This document shows positions 40,015 to 53,600 of a stretch of DNA of 64,000 nt, one piece after another. The stretch is from assembly GCA_013398175.1 (NCBI GenBank), contig VZRZ01003106.1, positions 132,418 through 196,417 on the forward strand, given 5' to 3'. Position numbers and translations under genes: made by a program. The notes under the pieces are model-generated. The model did no database searches. It was not told the origin of the DNA and saw only the letters and a list, made by a program, of their open reading frames with translations. Each line of letters starts with the position of its first letter. The stretch's first letter is position 1. The DNA comes from Climacteris rufus (Eukaryota > Chordata > Aves > Passeriformes > Climacteridae).

Positions 40015-40225
40015 GGGCCTGTATGTTTAATAACGTTTTGCTCTGCCAGTCTAATTAACTCCGGCACTGTATCTGCAGTCAGATAAAATGCTCATTTCAC
40101 ACCACATTAATTTTTATCAGCTGAACATTAAGCAACACAAAGCTATCTATGCTTGGTTTAATTTACATACTGACAGAGCTACAAAGAATTACTGCAGTGA
40201 CTGCAAAGCAAATAAGTAGAACTGG
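40015..40225. promoter_or_regulatory. Possible conserved noncoding element
   Basis: Balanced-composition sequence without repeats or open frames, rich in TAATTAA, ATTAA and TCAGCTGA-like motifs (TAATTAACTC near 40,053, ATCAGCTGAAC near 40,117). It resembles vertebrate enhancer-type sequence in texture only. Confidence 0.15.
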
Positions 40226-41423
40226 CATCAAACATGGCTTCTTCAAAATGAAATATTGATTTGCAAGGCTGGCATCCCAAAGCGGAAAAGAGGAAAAGAA
40301 AGAGAATGAGAAATTACTTTCCCCTGTCAGCACTAAAGAAAAAAATACACAGTTTGTAACCTGTATTTCCTTAAACGTTATAGTTTGAGAGGGGTATTAA
40401 AATGAAAACTTATTCTTCAATGGGCCAAGAAAAGTTAGAGGTGGTGGTAGCATTTCTCATGACTTAGAAAGAAAAGGAAAAAGGGGTCAGGAAGGCAGGG
40501 AGGGACACGGTGACTGTGTTAGAGAATACAACTTAAAAGATTTTCCTGCTCTTTTCACTGGCTAAATTTAGCAGAGCAGTCCTCTTTTTGTAGACTATGG
40601 CCATAAGTCAAATTTAAAGGTAGCAAGTATGAAAGACCCTGGAATTCTAATATGTGAAAAAGAATACAGAAGAAAAATTCTGGGAGCCTGAGATTTTATT
40701 CAGAGTCTAGCAGCGACCTTTCAGTCCTGTTTAAAAGCATCAGTGACCCCACAGTACCCAGAATAATAAGTGTTCATATGAGTTAATCTGAACACATAAA
40801 AGCTGGCCATGTACATCAATCATTCCCAGCTTTTCCAGAGTGTTGCACCACAGTAGTGAGGTGAAGACCTCTGTTCCAAAAATAAAAATATCCTGTCTCT
40901 GCTCAACTGGCCAAAGTCAAATCTTCACTAAAGCTAATTACGAATTGCACACCATTTAAGTGTTACAGAATACATCCTCCCTTGGGCTTTATCTAGTCTT
41001 CAGTTTGAGGTTAAAAAAAATAGGCAAGTTCAACTGGGCTGCAATACAAAAATCTCAGAGACATTTTAAATGAGCAAAATTAATAAAGCAGCGCTCTTCC
41101 ACTTGTGCCTAGGTTAACATCATATTTTAAATCCTGGAGTCATTGCTGCCACTGAGTAATCCTCTAACGTTTTTCTTCCAGTTCCTCAGCCACTCTAAAC
41201 ATTGAGCAATGATGCTTCTGTACCAGGAAGGTTTCCACTCCCCAAAAGCGCATGAGGCCATCAGCACAACCAGCTCCCTTGGAAGCAGGCAAGGAATTCA
41301 ACCCAGAGATCCTAGACAAGCACTGAATAGCTAATGTTCAATGTTCTTTTCCTGAGGAAAAATATCATGGAAAAGATTCTGTAAAACTTGAAGAGCTTTC
41401 TTGACCTCTGTTTGGTTTGCCAG

Positions 41424-41761
41424 GGAGCTGCGATTTGGGCCCTGTTCAACTCCGTGCTTTCCTGGCTGCTGCATCCCGAGAAGCTGCCACTGGCACTGAT
41501 ACAGTTAAAAGTCTGGGTGACATTTGAAATTCTCCCTGTCTCAGTGGCTTCCTGTGCTTTCCTGCCCCTGCCTCTAAGTGAGCAGAAGAGTAGATCTACA
41601 TTGGACTGGGAAATCATGGAATTGTTCCCTGAGGAAATTGGCTACTGCTGTGAAATTTTTCTTTGCTGTCGAAGTCACCTTTATGAGAAGCTCTTTTCTC
41701 TTCAAAGAGCAAATACAGTTAATAACCTCCTACCTAGAAGCACTAATATTCAGCTTGACTG
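41424..41761 (+). CDS. Candidate 338-nt exon, open throughout, with strong splice sites
   Basis: I do not recognise the product. TTTGGTTTGCCAG ends at 41,423, and GACTG is followed by a consensus GTAAGTG donor at 41,762. One frame is open across the whole 338 nt: 112 codons in phase 0 at the start, with two bases left at the end. The stop TAA is formed only by the donor itself. The first 50 residues are hydrophobic with several Trp (GAAIWALFNSVLSWLL at the start). The later part is more mixed (EIMELFPEEIGYCCE, then SHLYEKLFSLQRANTV). The segment is locally more GC-rich than its surroundings, which lengthens chance frames. It could be a coding exon, a lineage-specific gene or an exon of a long noncoding RNA. 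Confidence 0.28.
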
Positions 41762-43538
41762 GTAAGTGAAAAATAATTTCAAAGCAGGACATGGTATTAT
41801 AGCTATTTCTATTGACTGTGGTGTGGTTTATTATTGTATTCCAGCTATTTTGGGAAACAAGTCAACTTAAAATGTCATATTAATTATTTACAAAATACTG
41901 ACATAAATGAAATGAAGATTTGACTGAAATAACAGTTCAGTGCCTCACTCTGCCTTCTTAATGAACATAACAGGGAACTGCTGAATAATTTTCTGCTTAC
42001 TCTACCACAATTTTTCCTTCTCCTCCTCTCCCTGCAAAATAGACCATCAAAAAAAAAAAAAACCTCAGGCTCAGACATCTCAGAATCTTGGACAGGTCAA
42101 ACAGCATAATCAAATCTAGATTCTATCTACAGCTTATGCTGGGGAGCTGTTTGGTTTATCTTTATAGAACATTCCTTCAACATATGTTACAGTGTCTCAG
42201 GGCACACTCACTTTATTTTCAGCTGTGCTTTGAAATATGAGAAGCAAAATAGCCCCAAAATACCATTCTAACTAAAATCAGTCATTGTTTTGGAGTAACT
42301 ACAATACAAAGAGTATTGACCCTTTCTGGCTTCCTTGTCAGATTAGGAGCAGGCAGTTTTCTAAAACATTAAGTCAGTCGGAGCCCAAAGGATAACATGA
42401 CTTCTAATTCAAGGTAACTGGAAAAAAGAAAAGAGAAGAGAGGCTGATTAATTAGAACTGTATGGTGAACTAATTTGCATCCGTATTCTCACTGGTTTTC
42501 TAAAAAGAGAATCAACGTGTGTTTGTGCCTCACATCATCTGGTTCTTCCCCACATTAAAAATGACAGGGTTTGCAAGTGAAAAAAAAAAAGAATTTCCTA
42601 TAAAAAGGTATATTTCCTATTGGGACACAGATGATTTTTACTGAAGTAAAATTTCCTTCATCACTAGTGAGTTTGGGATAAGAAGCATGGAAATTTGTTC
42701 TTGGATTTCTTCCAAGAACTAGCAGGACTCCCAGCACTGCTGTTACAGAAAATTTGAGAGGTTAATCTAAATTATTTCATGCATCCTGCCACCACATCAT
42801 CTGTCATGTCACCAATTCTGCCCAGCAGACAGAACAGTGTAACCCTTCCTTGCAACTTCAGCCTCACCTTGTGCCTCAGGTGGGTGCCTGGCAGCACAGG
42901 AACGATGCAATCCTGCACTTCCCACCAAGCCCTCCTCTCTCCCAGCCACAACCAGGATATCCAGAACAACTCTCCCTAGAGAGCAGCAGTGCAAATCAGG
43001 GGATAGACCAAGCAATCTCTCCCCTGTTGCTATCTTTCCAGCACAAGGAGATGTAGAAAACAGTGAGTCATGCCACTGAATTTTCCATTCAAGACTGCTG
43101 ACTGAAATGATAGGTCTCCCAGCTGCACAGTAACACCATGTACTGTGTTGGAGGAGATCCCTCTCAATCCATCCACGTTTCTGTTTCAAATCACGTTTTT
43201 ACAGCAGTGAAATTTTACTAGTAATCCCAGCTGCTTTACTGAAGTATTTTGGAGGTCCAAAGATCCTCATAAATTTCCCTTAGTATTTAAGGCCTACTTT
43301 AACCCATTTGAACTGAAGTAGCTCTGGTACTTCGAAATAAATCTCACTTTATGACTTGGAAAGGCCTGGGCAAATATTAGCCAGTTAAATCCCTTTGACT
43401 TCCTGCCTCAAAAAGTGATACCAGACGTTGCCAGGGCTATCAAACTGAACTTTAACTCTGCTCCACATCTGCTGAAAGGCAGAGATGGGAAGAATGGTCT
43501 TATAGTCCACTGTCTCTGCAACAACTAACTAATCAAAA

Positions 43539-43577
43539 CTCTTCTCTTTTTTCTTTTCTTTTTTTTTTCTTCTTTTC
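43539..43577. repeat. Pure pyrimidine tract (39 nt)
   Basis: Only C and T for 39 bases, mostly T-runs broken by single C. It would make a strong plus-strand polypyrimidine tract, but no well-placed AG with an open exon follows. I treat it as low complexity. Confidence 0.85.
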
Positions 43578-46500
43578 GTTTCACTATCCAAAAAGTTGTT
43601 TTTAAAACCTAAGATGAGATATGCCATGAACTGCTGGTTTGCACCCCTAGGCACGCTTACTAAAGCATTCCCCCATTTTGTATAATACCAGGGGGTTTTG
43701 TATAACATTATTTTCTGCCTTTCTTAGAAGGGATGAACCTAACTTATCTATCTGTATATATCTAATGTGAAAATGAACAGATGCCTTTTCAGCACCCCAT
43801 TCCATCCAACTTTCTCTCCCTGGACCCTGCTTTAGCCAGCACTTTGTGTAGACTCTGTCTTTTGGTAACTGCAGTAAGTAGTTTATTGCTATGCAGGCTT
43901 CAGGAGTGAAACGTCACTGGCTGAGAGGGAGCAAGTATTGGTCTTGACAGTTTGGATGCTGCTTCCTTTCTCAAAGATGACTTTTTTGACAGCACCAGAA
44001 AGCTTTGTCTGTTTTCAAACTCTGAGATATGACAGGGATTCAGAATGCAGGATAAGACAGACCATGCCAGGTCAGTGTTTTTTGTCTACACAAGCTTACG
44101 GTCTCTTTGAATTTATAAACTAGTGGAGGAAAAGATGCTGGGGAAAAGGAGGGGCAACATCATCTCAAGTGCTTGCAAAAGGTCTGCTTTCCTCAGCCAA
44201 ACCCTGATGTATTCAAGAGGAACCACACAGCCTTTGTTAAGCTATGCATCCCGTGCTTAATTGAGAAATGATTCTTAATAAGTCCTGGAGAGCTACAGGT
44301 CTTTCTATCTCTCAAATGGGAAACAATCATATCTCACGGCAACTCATTACGTATTCTTTTTGTACCAGGAGTTGTTTTAAAACCGTGAAATTAGTTCTGG
44401 CAGAGTGTACAGAGAAACACCCATGAGATGAGACTGAACGAGTTATGTAAGGTTTCCACACATTCCTCATGAATGTTAACTCTTCATGGCTACAAGTCAG
44501 CTTTTTTAGATTATATATAAAGGCTTTTTTTCTTCTCTCCTGACATTTTGTCTATACAACAGCTCCGTAATTATGTTTGGCAGAGAAATCTCCTTTCTTC
44601 ATTGTTTCTTTGATACTTCTTTATCATGAAATATGATTTAGAAATTAATTTGAAGTATCTATAAATTAGTTGAGCTGGAGCTGCCTGTGGTAACAAGTAC
44701 ATTGACCCCTCTGTGTGGTATACTGAAAACTTCCAAAACGTATCAGAATCATTAATAATAATAAATCATTAATGTCATATAGGAGCCCCAGTGTCAGAAT
44801 ACAAGATCAATGGGATATGATTTGCCTGATGGGTTGGACTCAACCCCGGATACCTTGAACCCTCCAGCAAGGACCACAAGTCTTTCCAAAGACTATTACC
44901 ACTCTAACAGTGAGCTTTAAGCCTCTTCAGAAATAATATTAGCCTGGGAATACTAGCAATACATTTTTGGTAGATGCCAGAGCTATTGAATTGAAGGCCC
45001 TTGAAGATGTAATTCTTCTCTTGTCCTGCTTAGGCCCAGGAGGTAGAACCACCACTGGGGTCAGGTTAATGGCACAGCTCCACAAATGCACATTTAGAGC
45101 TGGGAAGAGATTCCTTGCGCTCTCCTGCAAGTAGAATAGAGGGTCAGAAAACTAAGATAGAACTTGAGTTCAGCTTTGGGAGCTATGAATGAGGTCAGGA
45201 CAGAGGTGGAGCTCAAGGAACAGCTAAGATGGGATCATTTGTCATTCCCCTTTGACAGTGAGACCCCAGTTCACTGCTGACTAAACCAACAAGCCTGCCT
45301 GAGATACACACAGTTTTCAAAGACAGAGAGAAGAATTAATGAAACTGAGTGTCAGGACACAGTAGGTTCTGTATGAAAGCACATATTGCAAGCTCAACCT
45401 TGAATTGCAGGTACATTAATAATTGCACAGTATGAAAAAAAGTCACAGGAAGTGTGCAGTGAAAGCTTTAATTTGTTAAATTAATGTTGAAAAGATTCTG
45501 TGTAAAATCCTGACTGCTTGCTAAGCCTTTAGCAGTGCAATCTAATGAATGAACTACCTTCACAGAGCTGTTGAAGAACAGGCCAGTTCTATAGAAATGC
45601 ACATCCTTTTACTATTTTAACATGAAATTCAAATTTTTTTACAAAAACATCATGGAATTAAAAAAAAAACAAAAACCCCCACCACAACAGAAGCACTCCA
45701 GTAGCCAGATTCCATAACATAACTAAACAGTAGTAGTAAATTTTCATGATATAGCAGAAGGCAACCATCCCTTTTGAAAAAACATCTGTATGTTACATAC
45801 AACTCACCTTCTGAAATTCCTTAATTTTCCAGGACAGAAATGGCCTCATTTAAGGCCATGTGATGTTAATGAAAGAAAAATAGTAAATTTGCATGCTAAT
45901 TCTAAGAGTGTTCTGTTGACACACTCTGTTACATACATAATAAACAACAGAAGTCAGACACTTCCTCTTAACTGATGGGGATTGAAGTTCTGAATGTTAT
46001 ACAAACAGCGAGAACAAAGTTTCATTGGCTTGTTCTAAAACTCAATTAGGCCATTAAAAGAGGAAACAATTGTAGTTTCTTAAATATTTCTCAAAGTAAA
46101 TGGTACCCTCGGGTTCAGCAAAACTGTAGTGCTGTTTCCAAACATCTTATTTTCTTCTCTTTAAATGTTCTGGAAAATTGCTCTGAATATGATGCCAAAA
46201 TGTAAAATTGAAAAACACAAAGGATATTAGGACTGTCTGAATTACAGATGTCTCTAAAGACTAACAGCATAAAGATGTGAAACAGATTGACCTTAAATGT
46301 CCTTATTCTCAACCTGTTGCAAGGTCGTCTTTGTTTCTTGTGGTTTACTTTTATACTTAGGCTGGCTAGAAATGATGATAACCATTCATAGAAATCTTAT
46401 AAAAAGAATCTAAAATTGCTCCTTTATGCAACTGAGCCCACTGCAAGTGTTACAGTCAGGTGAGATTTCTAAAAGCCTCGCCAACTTTTCTCTGCAAGAT

Positions 46501-47539
46501 ACAGCATTTGAGAGGAACAGGTGAGCAACAGACACATCCAAATCAATATCCCCAGTGGAACAGGAGAGCTTGTGGCAAGTCAGCATCCTCCCCTAGCCAT
46601 TAAAATTTAAAGAACCATCCAGTGGCAGCTGATAATAAAAAAAAAAAAAGAAAGAAAAGAAACAAACAAAAAAAAAGCCTTCTAACAACAAACACTTCTG
46701 CTGATAAAAAAAAAGAAAGAGACAGAAAATCTTTCAGGATGTCCTTCCTTGTTTACTACTGCAGACACTTGCCAGATGAGAGGGCACAAGGAGCAAAGAC
46801 ACATAAAGACTTCAGTGGTGTAATTCAGCTTTAAAGTTAGAAAAGAAAAGAACAGCCAATAGCTTTTGGAGCTATTGCATGCTACCTTTATAAAATTTCT
46901 GTTATTCCATTGCCTCTTGCCCTGAACAATGTTTGGGTGATTTTTCTAATGAAAGGGTTATCACTGAGGTTTGCAGACAACCACAGCAACAGGTTTTAAT
47001 AGCAGCAAAGAGAAAAATTACATAATTTAATTATTCTCTATTTCTATGTCCATTTCAGAGGAGGCCAACACAACTGACTTCTGGATGCAGTCATGGTCAT
47101 GCCTGGAAATCACTTTTTTTCTCCAACCCATACCTGATGTTTTAAAGGTATCTCTGAGCTGATGTTCAAAAATACCTTCCAGCATGCCAACTAAACTGTG
47201 CAAGCACAGAAATTCCACCACTGCCCACAAAACCTCTCAGAGGGGAAAGGAATCTCCACATCACTATAGCTTGCTGCACTTCAGTAAGATATTTTTGGTG
47301 ATTTGATGTTTCTTTCCAACTGCCAGTGAAGTGAGACTGCAGCTCTGAAGGCCCAGTGCACAGCAATGCATGGCACAGACAGCTGTATCTCAAACTGAAC
47401 AAGGACAACAGAGGACAGAGCCCTCTTACAATCTGCTCTGAGTCATTGGGAATGTGCTCTGTAACACCCCTGGCTCCATTTGTCCTTAGCAAAGATTAGC
47501 CACGGGACGCCTTGCACTCTCCTTTTCACAGCACCAAAG

Positions 47540-47670
47540 CTGCCAGACTTCAAGAAGCTTTGGACAATGCTCTCAGGCACATGGTGTGATCCCTGGAGTC
47601 TTTGCAGGGCCAGGATTGGACTCATTGATCCTTGTGGGGTCCCTTGTAACTCATCTTTTATGATTCCTCA
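47540..47670 (+). mobile_element. CR1 LINE fragment, 3' end, sense orientation
   Basis: The stretch contains the characteristic tail of avian CR1 elements in order: a segment like TTGGACAATGCTCTCAGGC, then ACATGGTGTGATCC, then GCAGGGCCAGGATTGGACTC, then ATTGATCCTTGTGGGGTCCC and a degenerate TATGATTC end. The match is by memory of the family and not by search. It is 5'-truncated, as most CR1 copies are. The 5' boundary is uncertain and could lie up to about 100 nt further left. The terminal octamer repeat is decayed, so the copy is old. Short open frames across it (47,443-47,758 on both strands) are by-products. Confidence 0.88.
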
Positions 47671-50600
47671 TAGCTGCTTTCACACTGGTAAAACTGAGAT
47701 GAAGATTCAAATCTTCCAAGAAGTGAGGTTGAAACCAACCTCTCATTGCATAAAGTAGTATAAAAGACCAGCAATCCCCTTCTCCTCCCACCATCTCACC
47801 TTCTCTATACATTTTGATCTCTAAGTGCATTTTGGGGATAGGTGGAAGCAGGAGGAGACCACTTGCAGTCAAGTGAGTATTTTTGGCAGAAAATACTTTT
47901 TGCCTGATTGTGAAAACCAAGACACAGCTTGAATTGTGACTTCATCCAAATTATGATTACCTCAACATCATCTACAGCCGAACATGTAGGTCCAGCTCAT
48001 GAGACTCAAACCTGATTTATCCTAATATAGTTAAACTCTACCTCCAACAGCCGAGGCAAGACCCTCCATCACATCACTTCATCGCTCACAGTTAGGTTGA
48101 CAACTCAAAGATACCTCACTCCCAAAGCAGACAACAGGATCTGCAGTTGGAAATGACCAGCTATTTGTGAGCCCAATCCAAAACCCAATATTACAGCTTA
48201 TAAAAATAAATGCAGACCCTCTCCTGTTAAAACAGTCATACCAAAACAAAACCCCCAAACTGTGTATAAAAGTGGAAGCATAAGTGACTCAGGAAGTAAA
48301 GACAAAATAATTCTATATGCTATATGATATCCACCTTTTTATGGCTGCAAGACCAAAAAAACACACAGCACCTTTTGATTGGAATGGAAAGCAGCATAAT
48401 TCATTTACCTTCACTTGCACAAGTATTTCAACTATGACTTTATGGCTCATCTCTGAAGAGCCTGGGATACAGCCAATGCATCTTTAATATACATTGTGGT
48501 TGATGAAATACTGCTTAGAATACTTTCCTTTTTCTTAGAAAAGTCAAAGCTGTCAGAAGTCTAAATTTTCCACCCTTTCTTTCTCTATTTATAAGGCACT
48601 TAAGAAAACACCCATCAGGCTCAAAATAGTGCCTAGCTCATTACATGGTTTTATAAATTCATCTTCTCTAACCAAAATAAAGCAAGTGACCAGAAGCAAA
48701 CACACTTTGCAAACACATGACTTTCCATGGTAAAGGGTATTTTCAAGTGGCAATTACAAGTGATGAAAAATTAAGAAACTACAGCCTGCCCTTTATCTCT
48801 TTAGGCTTCTCTATGTTTTAAGTATTTTCATGCACACATTGTCCTAATCCTTATTCAAGACACTCATATACCTATTAAAGGCAGTGAACACTCACAGTGG
48901 CTTAACTCTGCTGTGTAGGTCATTATCTTGTACCTAAATATATCAGTAGTTTCACACTTAATTTTTCTACCCTAGAATTTCCCCTCACTCAGAAGGAGGG
49001 GGCATAAGATTCTCTTACTTTCTTCTCCCCACAATTTTTAAAGATACTCCCACACTGTACAGTTGTCATACAGTTTTGTATCTCTCTGAAATATGCCCCT
49101 AAGTTATGTTTTCATTTGCAGTCCTCTAAAAAAAAAAAAGCTTCCCAGCTGTGACAATACCAGAGGCTTAGTTAACTAATAAATACTTCAGGAGTTTACT
49201 TGGGAGATTGATGATCCCTTCACTAAACTGAAGATAGAATGGAGAGAGAGAGAATTCCTCTTTACGATAAAATATGTTTCCCTCAGAGATTTAGACACAG
49301 TACACAAAAATCTTACTCTTCATTTATCAAGTTATTTATAAGGAATGTATTGTAACTTAAAGAAGTTCCTGAGACTTGTTCAGAAAACTACTTTTCCCTT
49401 TTTTAAGGAAGTCAGAAGAAGCCTGACAGCAATCTAATCAAAACATGCAAATGAGGTCAACTTTCTTGAAGGGTTGGAGGATTTCTCCAGAGAAATTTAC
49501 AGAATGTCCTGGCACAGAGGTATTTTCTTAAGTCGCTGACTTTGTCTTCTGTGGTTCTATACCATTCTATAAGGCCTCCTTGTCAGTTTGTACTCTCTGC
49601 TGGGTACAGATGCCCCAGCTGGGGAGACACTTCATTTTTAATTTAATGCTGAACACCTCAAAGGATGCTGAGCTTCAGGAAGCAATGGAATGACAGAATC
49701 TTACATTTAGCCTTCCAAAGTAACAATATTTTAAATAATAAAGTATTCAACACTCAAATTATTTTACTCCATTTAACATCAAGTTCAAAGCCAAAGCAAT
49801 TGTTTTCTCCCCCTGCTAATTACACCCTACTGCAGTTCATAAAGAAACTGACTTTGAATGTAGACCAAGAGAACAGTAAAATAAAGCATCCCTGTTTTCT
49901 TGACTGTTCCTTGCCTTAGCTGTCTGCACCAGCCCTTTCCATGGCATTTGGTGAGAGACTGAGGAGTTGAAGAAGCTGTTAAGATCCAAGTGTGTGCAAT
50001 GAGCATTAAACCATTTTTACAGAAGCCAGATTACCTTGGCTGAGAATTAGAAGGAGCATTTGGGAAACCTCCCCTAACCAAAGGAGGGGGTTCTGTTAAT
50101 AAAAGGAAACACAACAAGCACCCTACTACGCAATGGCTTTTATTAGTGATATATTAACGTGAAAGATGAAAAATATCTCTGGTTTTCCAGTACAGTAAAA
50201 GCACACACTTCCATGGATTATACAGAAAGCTTGCATGGAATATCAAACCATATTTTTTTGGTTTCCCAGAGGCTGACAAAATGCATTAACATATCAGCCT
50301 TCCTGCAGCTTGCATTTACAGCAAACTACCTGATCAAGTTCTAGTGTTCTCAGATTATATACAGCTTCCTGCCCATCGTGTGTGCCCAGCAGTCAGGAAC
50401 TCTGGCACCCAGCAATTTGTACAAAGCCACCCCTAAGCACCTCTCTCTGGACAGAGCGTATTGTACTGAGCAGTACCACAGAGTTTGGCCCCTCAGATTA
50501 AGAAAAGCACTAAAACAATGACAAGGAAATCCAAGGCGATCAATGTACAGCAGGCGGACTTGTCAGAAAGGCAAATATGACAAATACTGCAATTTCTGTT

Positions 50601-53600
50601 AAATGGTGACTGACTAAACAAACAAATATGCCCATCTGGAAAAAAGACTGAGCGTTCCAGGCACAGGATTCAAGACTGACATATAAAAAAAGGTCTTAGT
50701 CCAGCAGAAGTTCCTTGCTCACACAAAGTGGAAGAGCTGCACGGAGGCAGCAGCAGAAAGCTCCAATGCAGGACAGCCTGTGGGACCACCGTTTCCCCAC
50801 TGGTAAAACACAGTTCTAGATCCTGGTTTCATTAAAGCAGGGCTGGGCTTTGAACATGGAAGGCTTTGGCCACCAGATAATCAACCCACAAGCAAAGTCA
50901 CTCCCCATCCCAATGAAATGCAGAAGTCTGCACGCTGCTCACAGATGAGCAGGGTCAGAACTATCCATTCACACAAAGAGAGCTGGAGAGCTTCAGAGAA
51001 GGAGAACCCACTCTTTTTCTGTAGTTAAAGGCATGACAGACAGATGTCAAGACACTGCCAAAATCTGGTGTTATGTCTAGAAAGAGAGAGCTCTTCCTGC
51101 AAAGTGTGGTGCACGTTTCTCCAGGCAAACCTGTGCACACAGCACTGGGATGTCAAAAGTAACCAGTCAGTGCCTTCTCCATACACCAAAGCAAGATCAA
51201 AGCAAAGCTCATCCAACTGTGTGTACTAAAAAAGTTACTGGTTATTACTCCCATACTGACATGCATAAAACATTAAACTTGAAACTTAAATTATCACCAC
51301 AATTAAAAAAAAACCAAACCAAAGCACTCTTAAAATCAAACTTGTAAAAAAAAAACAAAACAACCAAACACCTCAGTAAATGCAATCTAGTGAGGACACT
51401 GTTACAATTATGTTTATTATTATATCAGCTATTATCATAGCTGGATTATTAAAATACACCTCAGTAAGACAATGTAATGGCATCAATCTTATTTGCTTAT
51501 TCTGTAGGAAAAAAATTGTGATACTGATGCATTATTATGACTTCTGTTCACTAAACATAATTGAACAAGTGAGTAGTTTTTCTCTAGAATTGTCTAAACA
51601 CTGTATTTAACCCTTTATTTTTTTACTTTGTATTCCCTACTCTAAAAGTTGTCCCCACAATTCTTACAGAAAGTATAAACTTCTGTCTGCCCCTCAATTC
51701 ACATGCAAATCTGAAGAGGCAGAATTTATCTCCATAAACAAATCTGTAATGATCCTGATGTCTACACACTTACAGAGCAGATGCTTAACATTCCAAATTG
51801 TGTAACTCAAACAGTGCCTGACAAGTGGAAATAGCAGCAGAATACTGATCATGACACCAGGACTACCTGGAGATTTAATTCTCCTCCTCTCCCACCCCCA
51901 AGCTCTCAAAAGGAAAGCTGGGAAAGGAATTCTCTCCAGACTTGTACCAGGAGACAAAGCAGTGCAAACTCCCAGCTATAGCGGGGCAAATTAGAACCCA
52001 GATTAGGGAGGGCTCTGGTTTGTTAACTCTTAACAGCTCTGACCTGAACACCATCTGTACACAGGTTTTCTAAATCCTGAACCAGTTACGTGTTCCAAAC
52101 CAGCAGGTTTTTTTGTCGCATTATATTGAAAGGAAAAAAGAAAAGGTTTTTATTTTTGACAACTCTTAACATTAAACCTCATCTGACATAAATGCTAAAG
52201 GAAGAATTAACACAGAGTAAAATTTTTGTCTTTGCTTTACTCCTGGCTCCCCATTGAGGAGGATGTGATTTATTGAAAACTGGCTGATACTTTCCTGGCA
52301 CAGAGATGACAACTTTTTTTAAAACAGTATAATCTTTTCTTCAGTTATACCACAAGTGTAAGCATTACTCTAGACTTGAATGTTAAGTCATTTAACCCTT
52401 ACAATGCTTTTGAGTCACAGATCAAACAGCATTCATTAAAACCTGCATTTGTCTCAGATTTTACTACATAATCATCCTTGCTTTATAGTGGAGAAGCAAT
52501 TTCTAGGCTCCCCAGTACCAGACAACATGCCAGTGGCTTAAGCAGGACCAACACCCAGCAATCTGGAAGTACAGGCTCTCTCTCACCATCTCTCCACTCT
52601 CTCAGACAGTCTCTGGCCAGAGTCTCTGGCCTCATAAAACCAGAATAAGTTAATGCATCTCCATGGAGTCAGATCCACATCATATAAGTACAATCAGAAT
52701 CAGACACAAAATATTTAATTAGATTTTGCATGTGGATTTTTCAGCCCACAGTGATTTAATACAACTGAGTCATTCATCCATTACAAAAAGAATAATACCG
52801 ACTTCTTATTAAGAGTACAGATTAGAGGTAGTTGAGATGAAAGCTGGGGGCAAGAGGAAAGGTTTGTTTGATTCCTACACAATTCTGATTTTTTCACTGG
52901 AGTCCTGCCAGTGTGAATGCAAACAGAACCAAGCCCAGGCTAGAGGCCTCAGATCCTAGAAGTTCATTTCTGCAAGATCTGGGCTACCTGGCCTCAACTA
53001 GCAAAGGTTTTATGCAAAACAGTTACAAACAGCCCCAGTGAATTCAAGGAACTAGTCACACACACAGTTTTAAAAGCTGAAGATGGAATGACACTTATTG
53101 CTTAATTGAACTTAAAAGCCACCTCACAATTCTCATTTTATATTATAAAAACACAAATGAGCTAAGAAACCCAAGAAAGCTGTGCAGAAGCTACAACAGC
53201 AATGGCCTTTCTGCATCTCCAGATGCCAGCTCATCAATCTCAGCTAGCTAAAGTAAATAGCCACAAGAGCAAAGCACATTTGATCCTGAATATATTGACT
53301 TAAGGATTTCAGTTGTGGTAATGGGTCAATTGTTCCGCTAGAAGGATAAATGTTCTAGGTGACAAACAGCATTAGAATACAGAATATTTCTAGGAAGCCT
53401 TGTTAAACAAAGAGTTACTAAATAACCACATGTAGATCAAATTCAAGAGTTTTACATCCCAGACTTTTCAGACTATGATTCTTTCCGCTTATGGAAGAAC
53501 TTTTAATTTACATTAACTCCTTGAGAATGAAGCCCAGACTTTCAAATGTACAGAGATTACTGCTGCAGTTACAATTTAATAAATAAATAATTAGTGGATT

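Larger units (their letters stand above)
29277..41423. other. Noncoding stretch, no gene supported
   Basis: Contains the A/C block, the CpG patch at 35,355-35,600 and minor repeats. Frames at 29,217-29,639 (140 codons, plus) and 38,406-38,994 (minus) are Leu/Phe/Ser/Cys-rich and look accidental. Confidence 0.5.

Noticed and set aside
44800..44870. Possible second CR1 tail (contains GGGTTGGACTCAACC)
   Set aside because: Only a short similarity to the CR1 end; the following diagnostic segments are absent.
47443..47758. Open frames on both strands around 47.5 kb
   Set aside because: They overlap the CR1 fragment and do not match the reverse-transcriptase part of the element.
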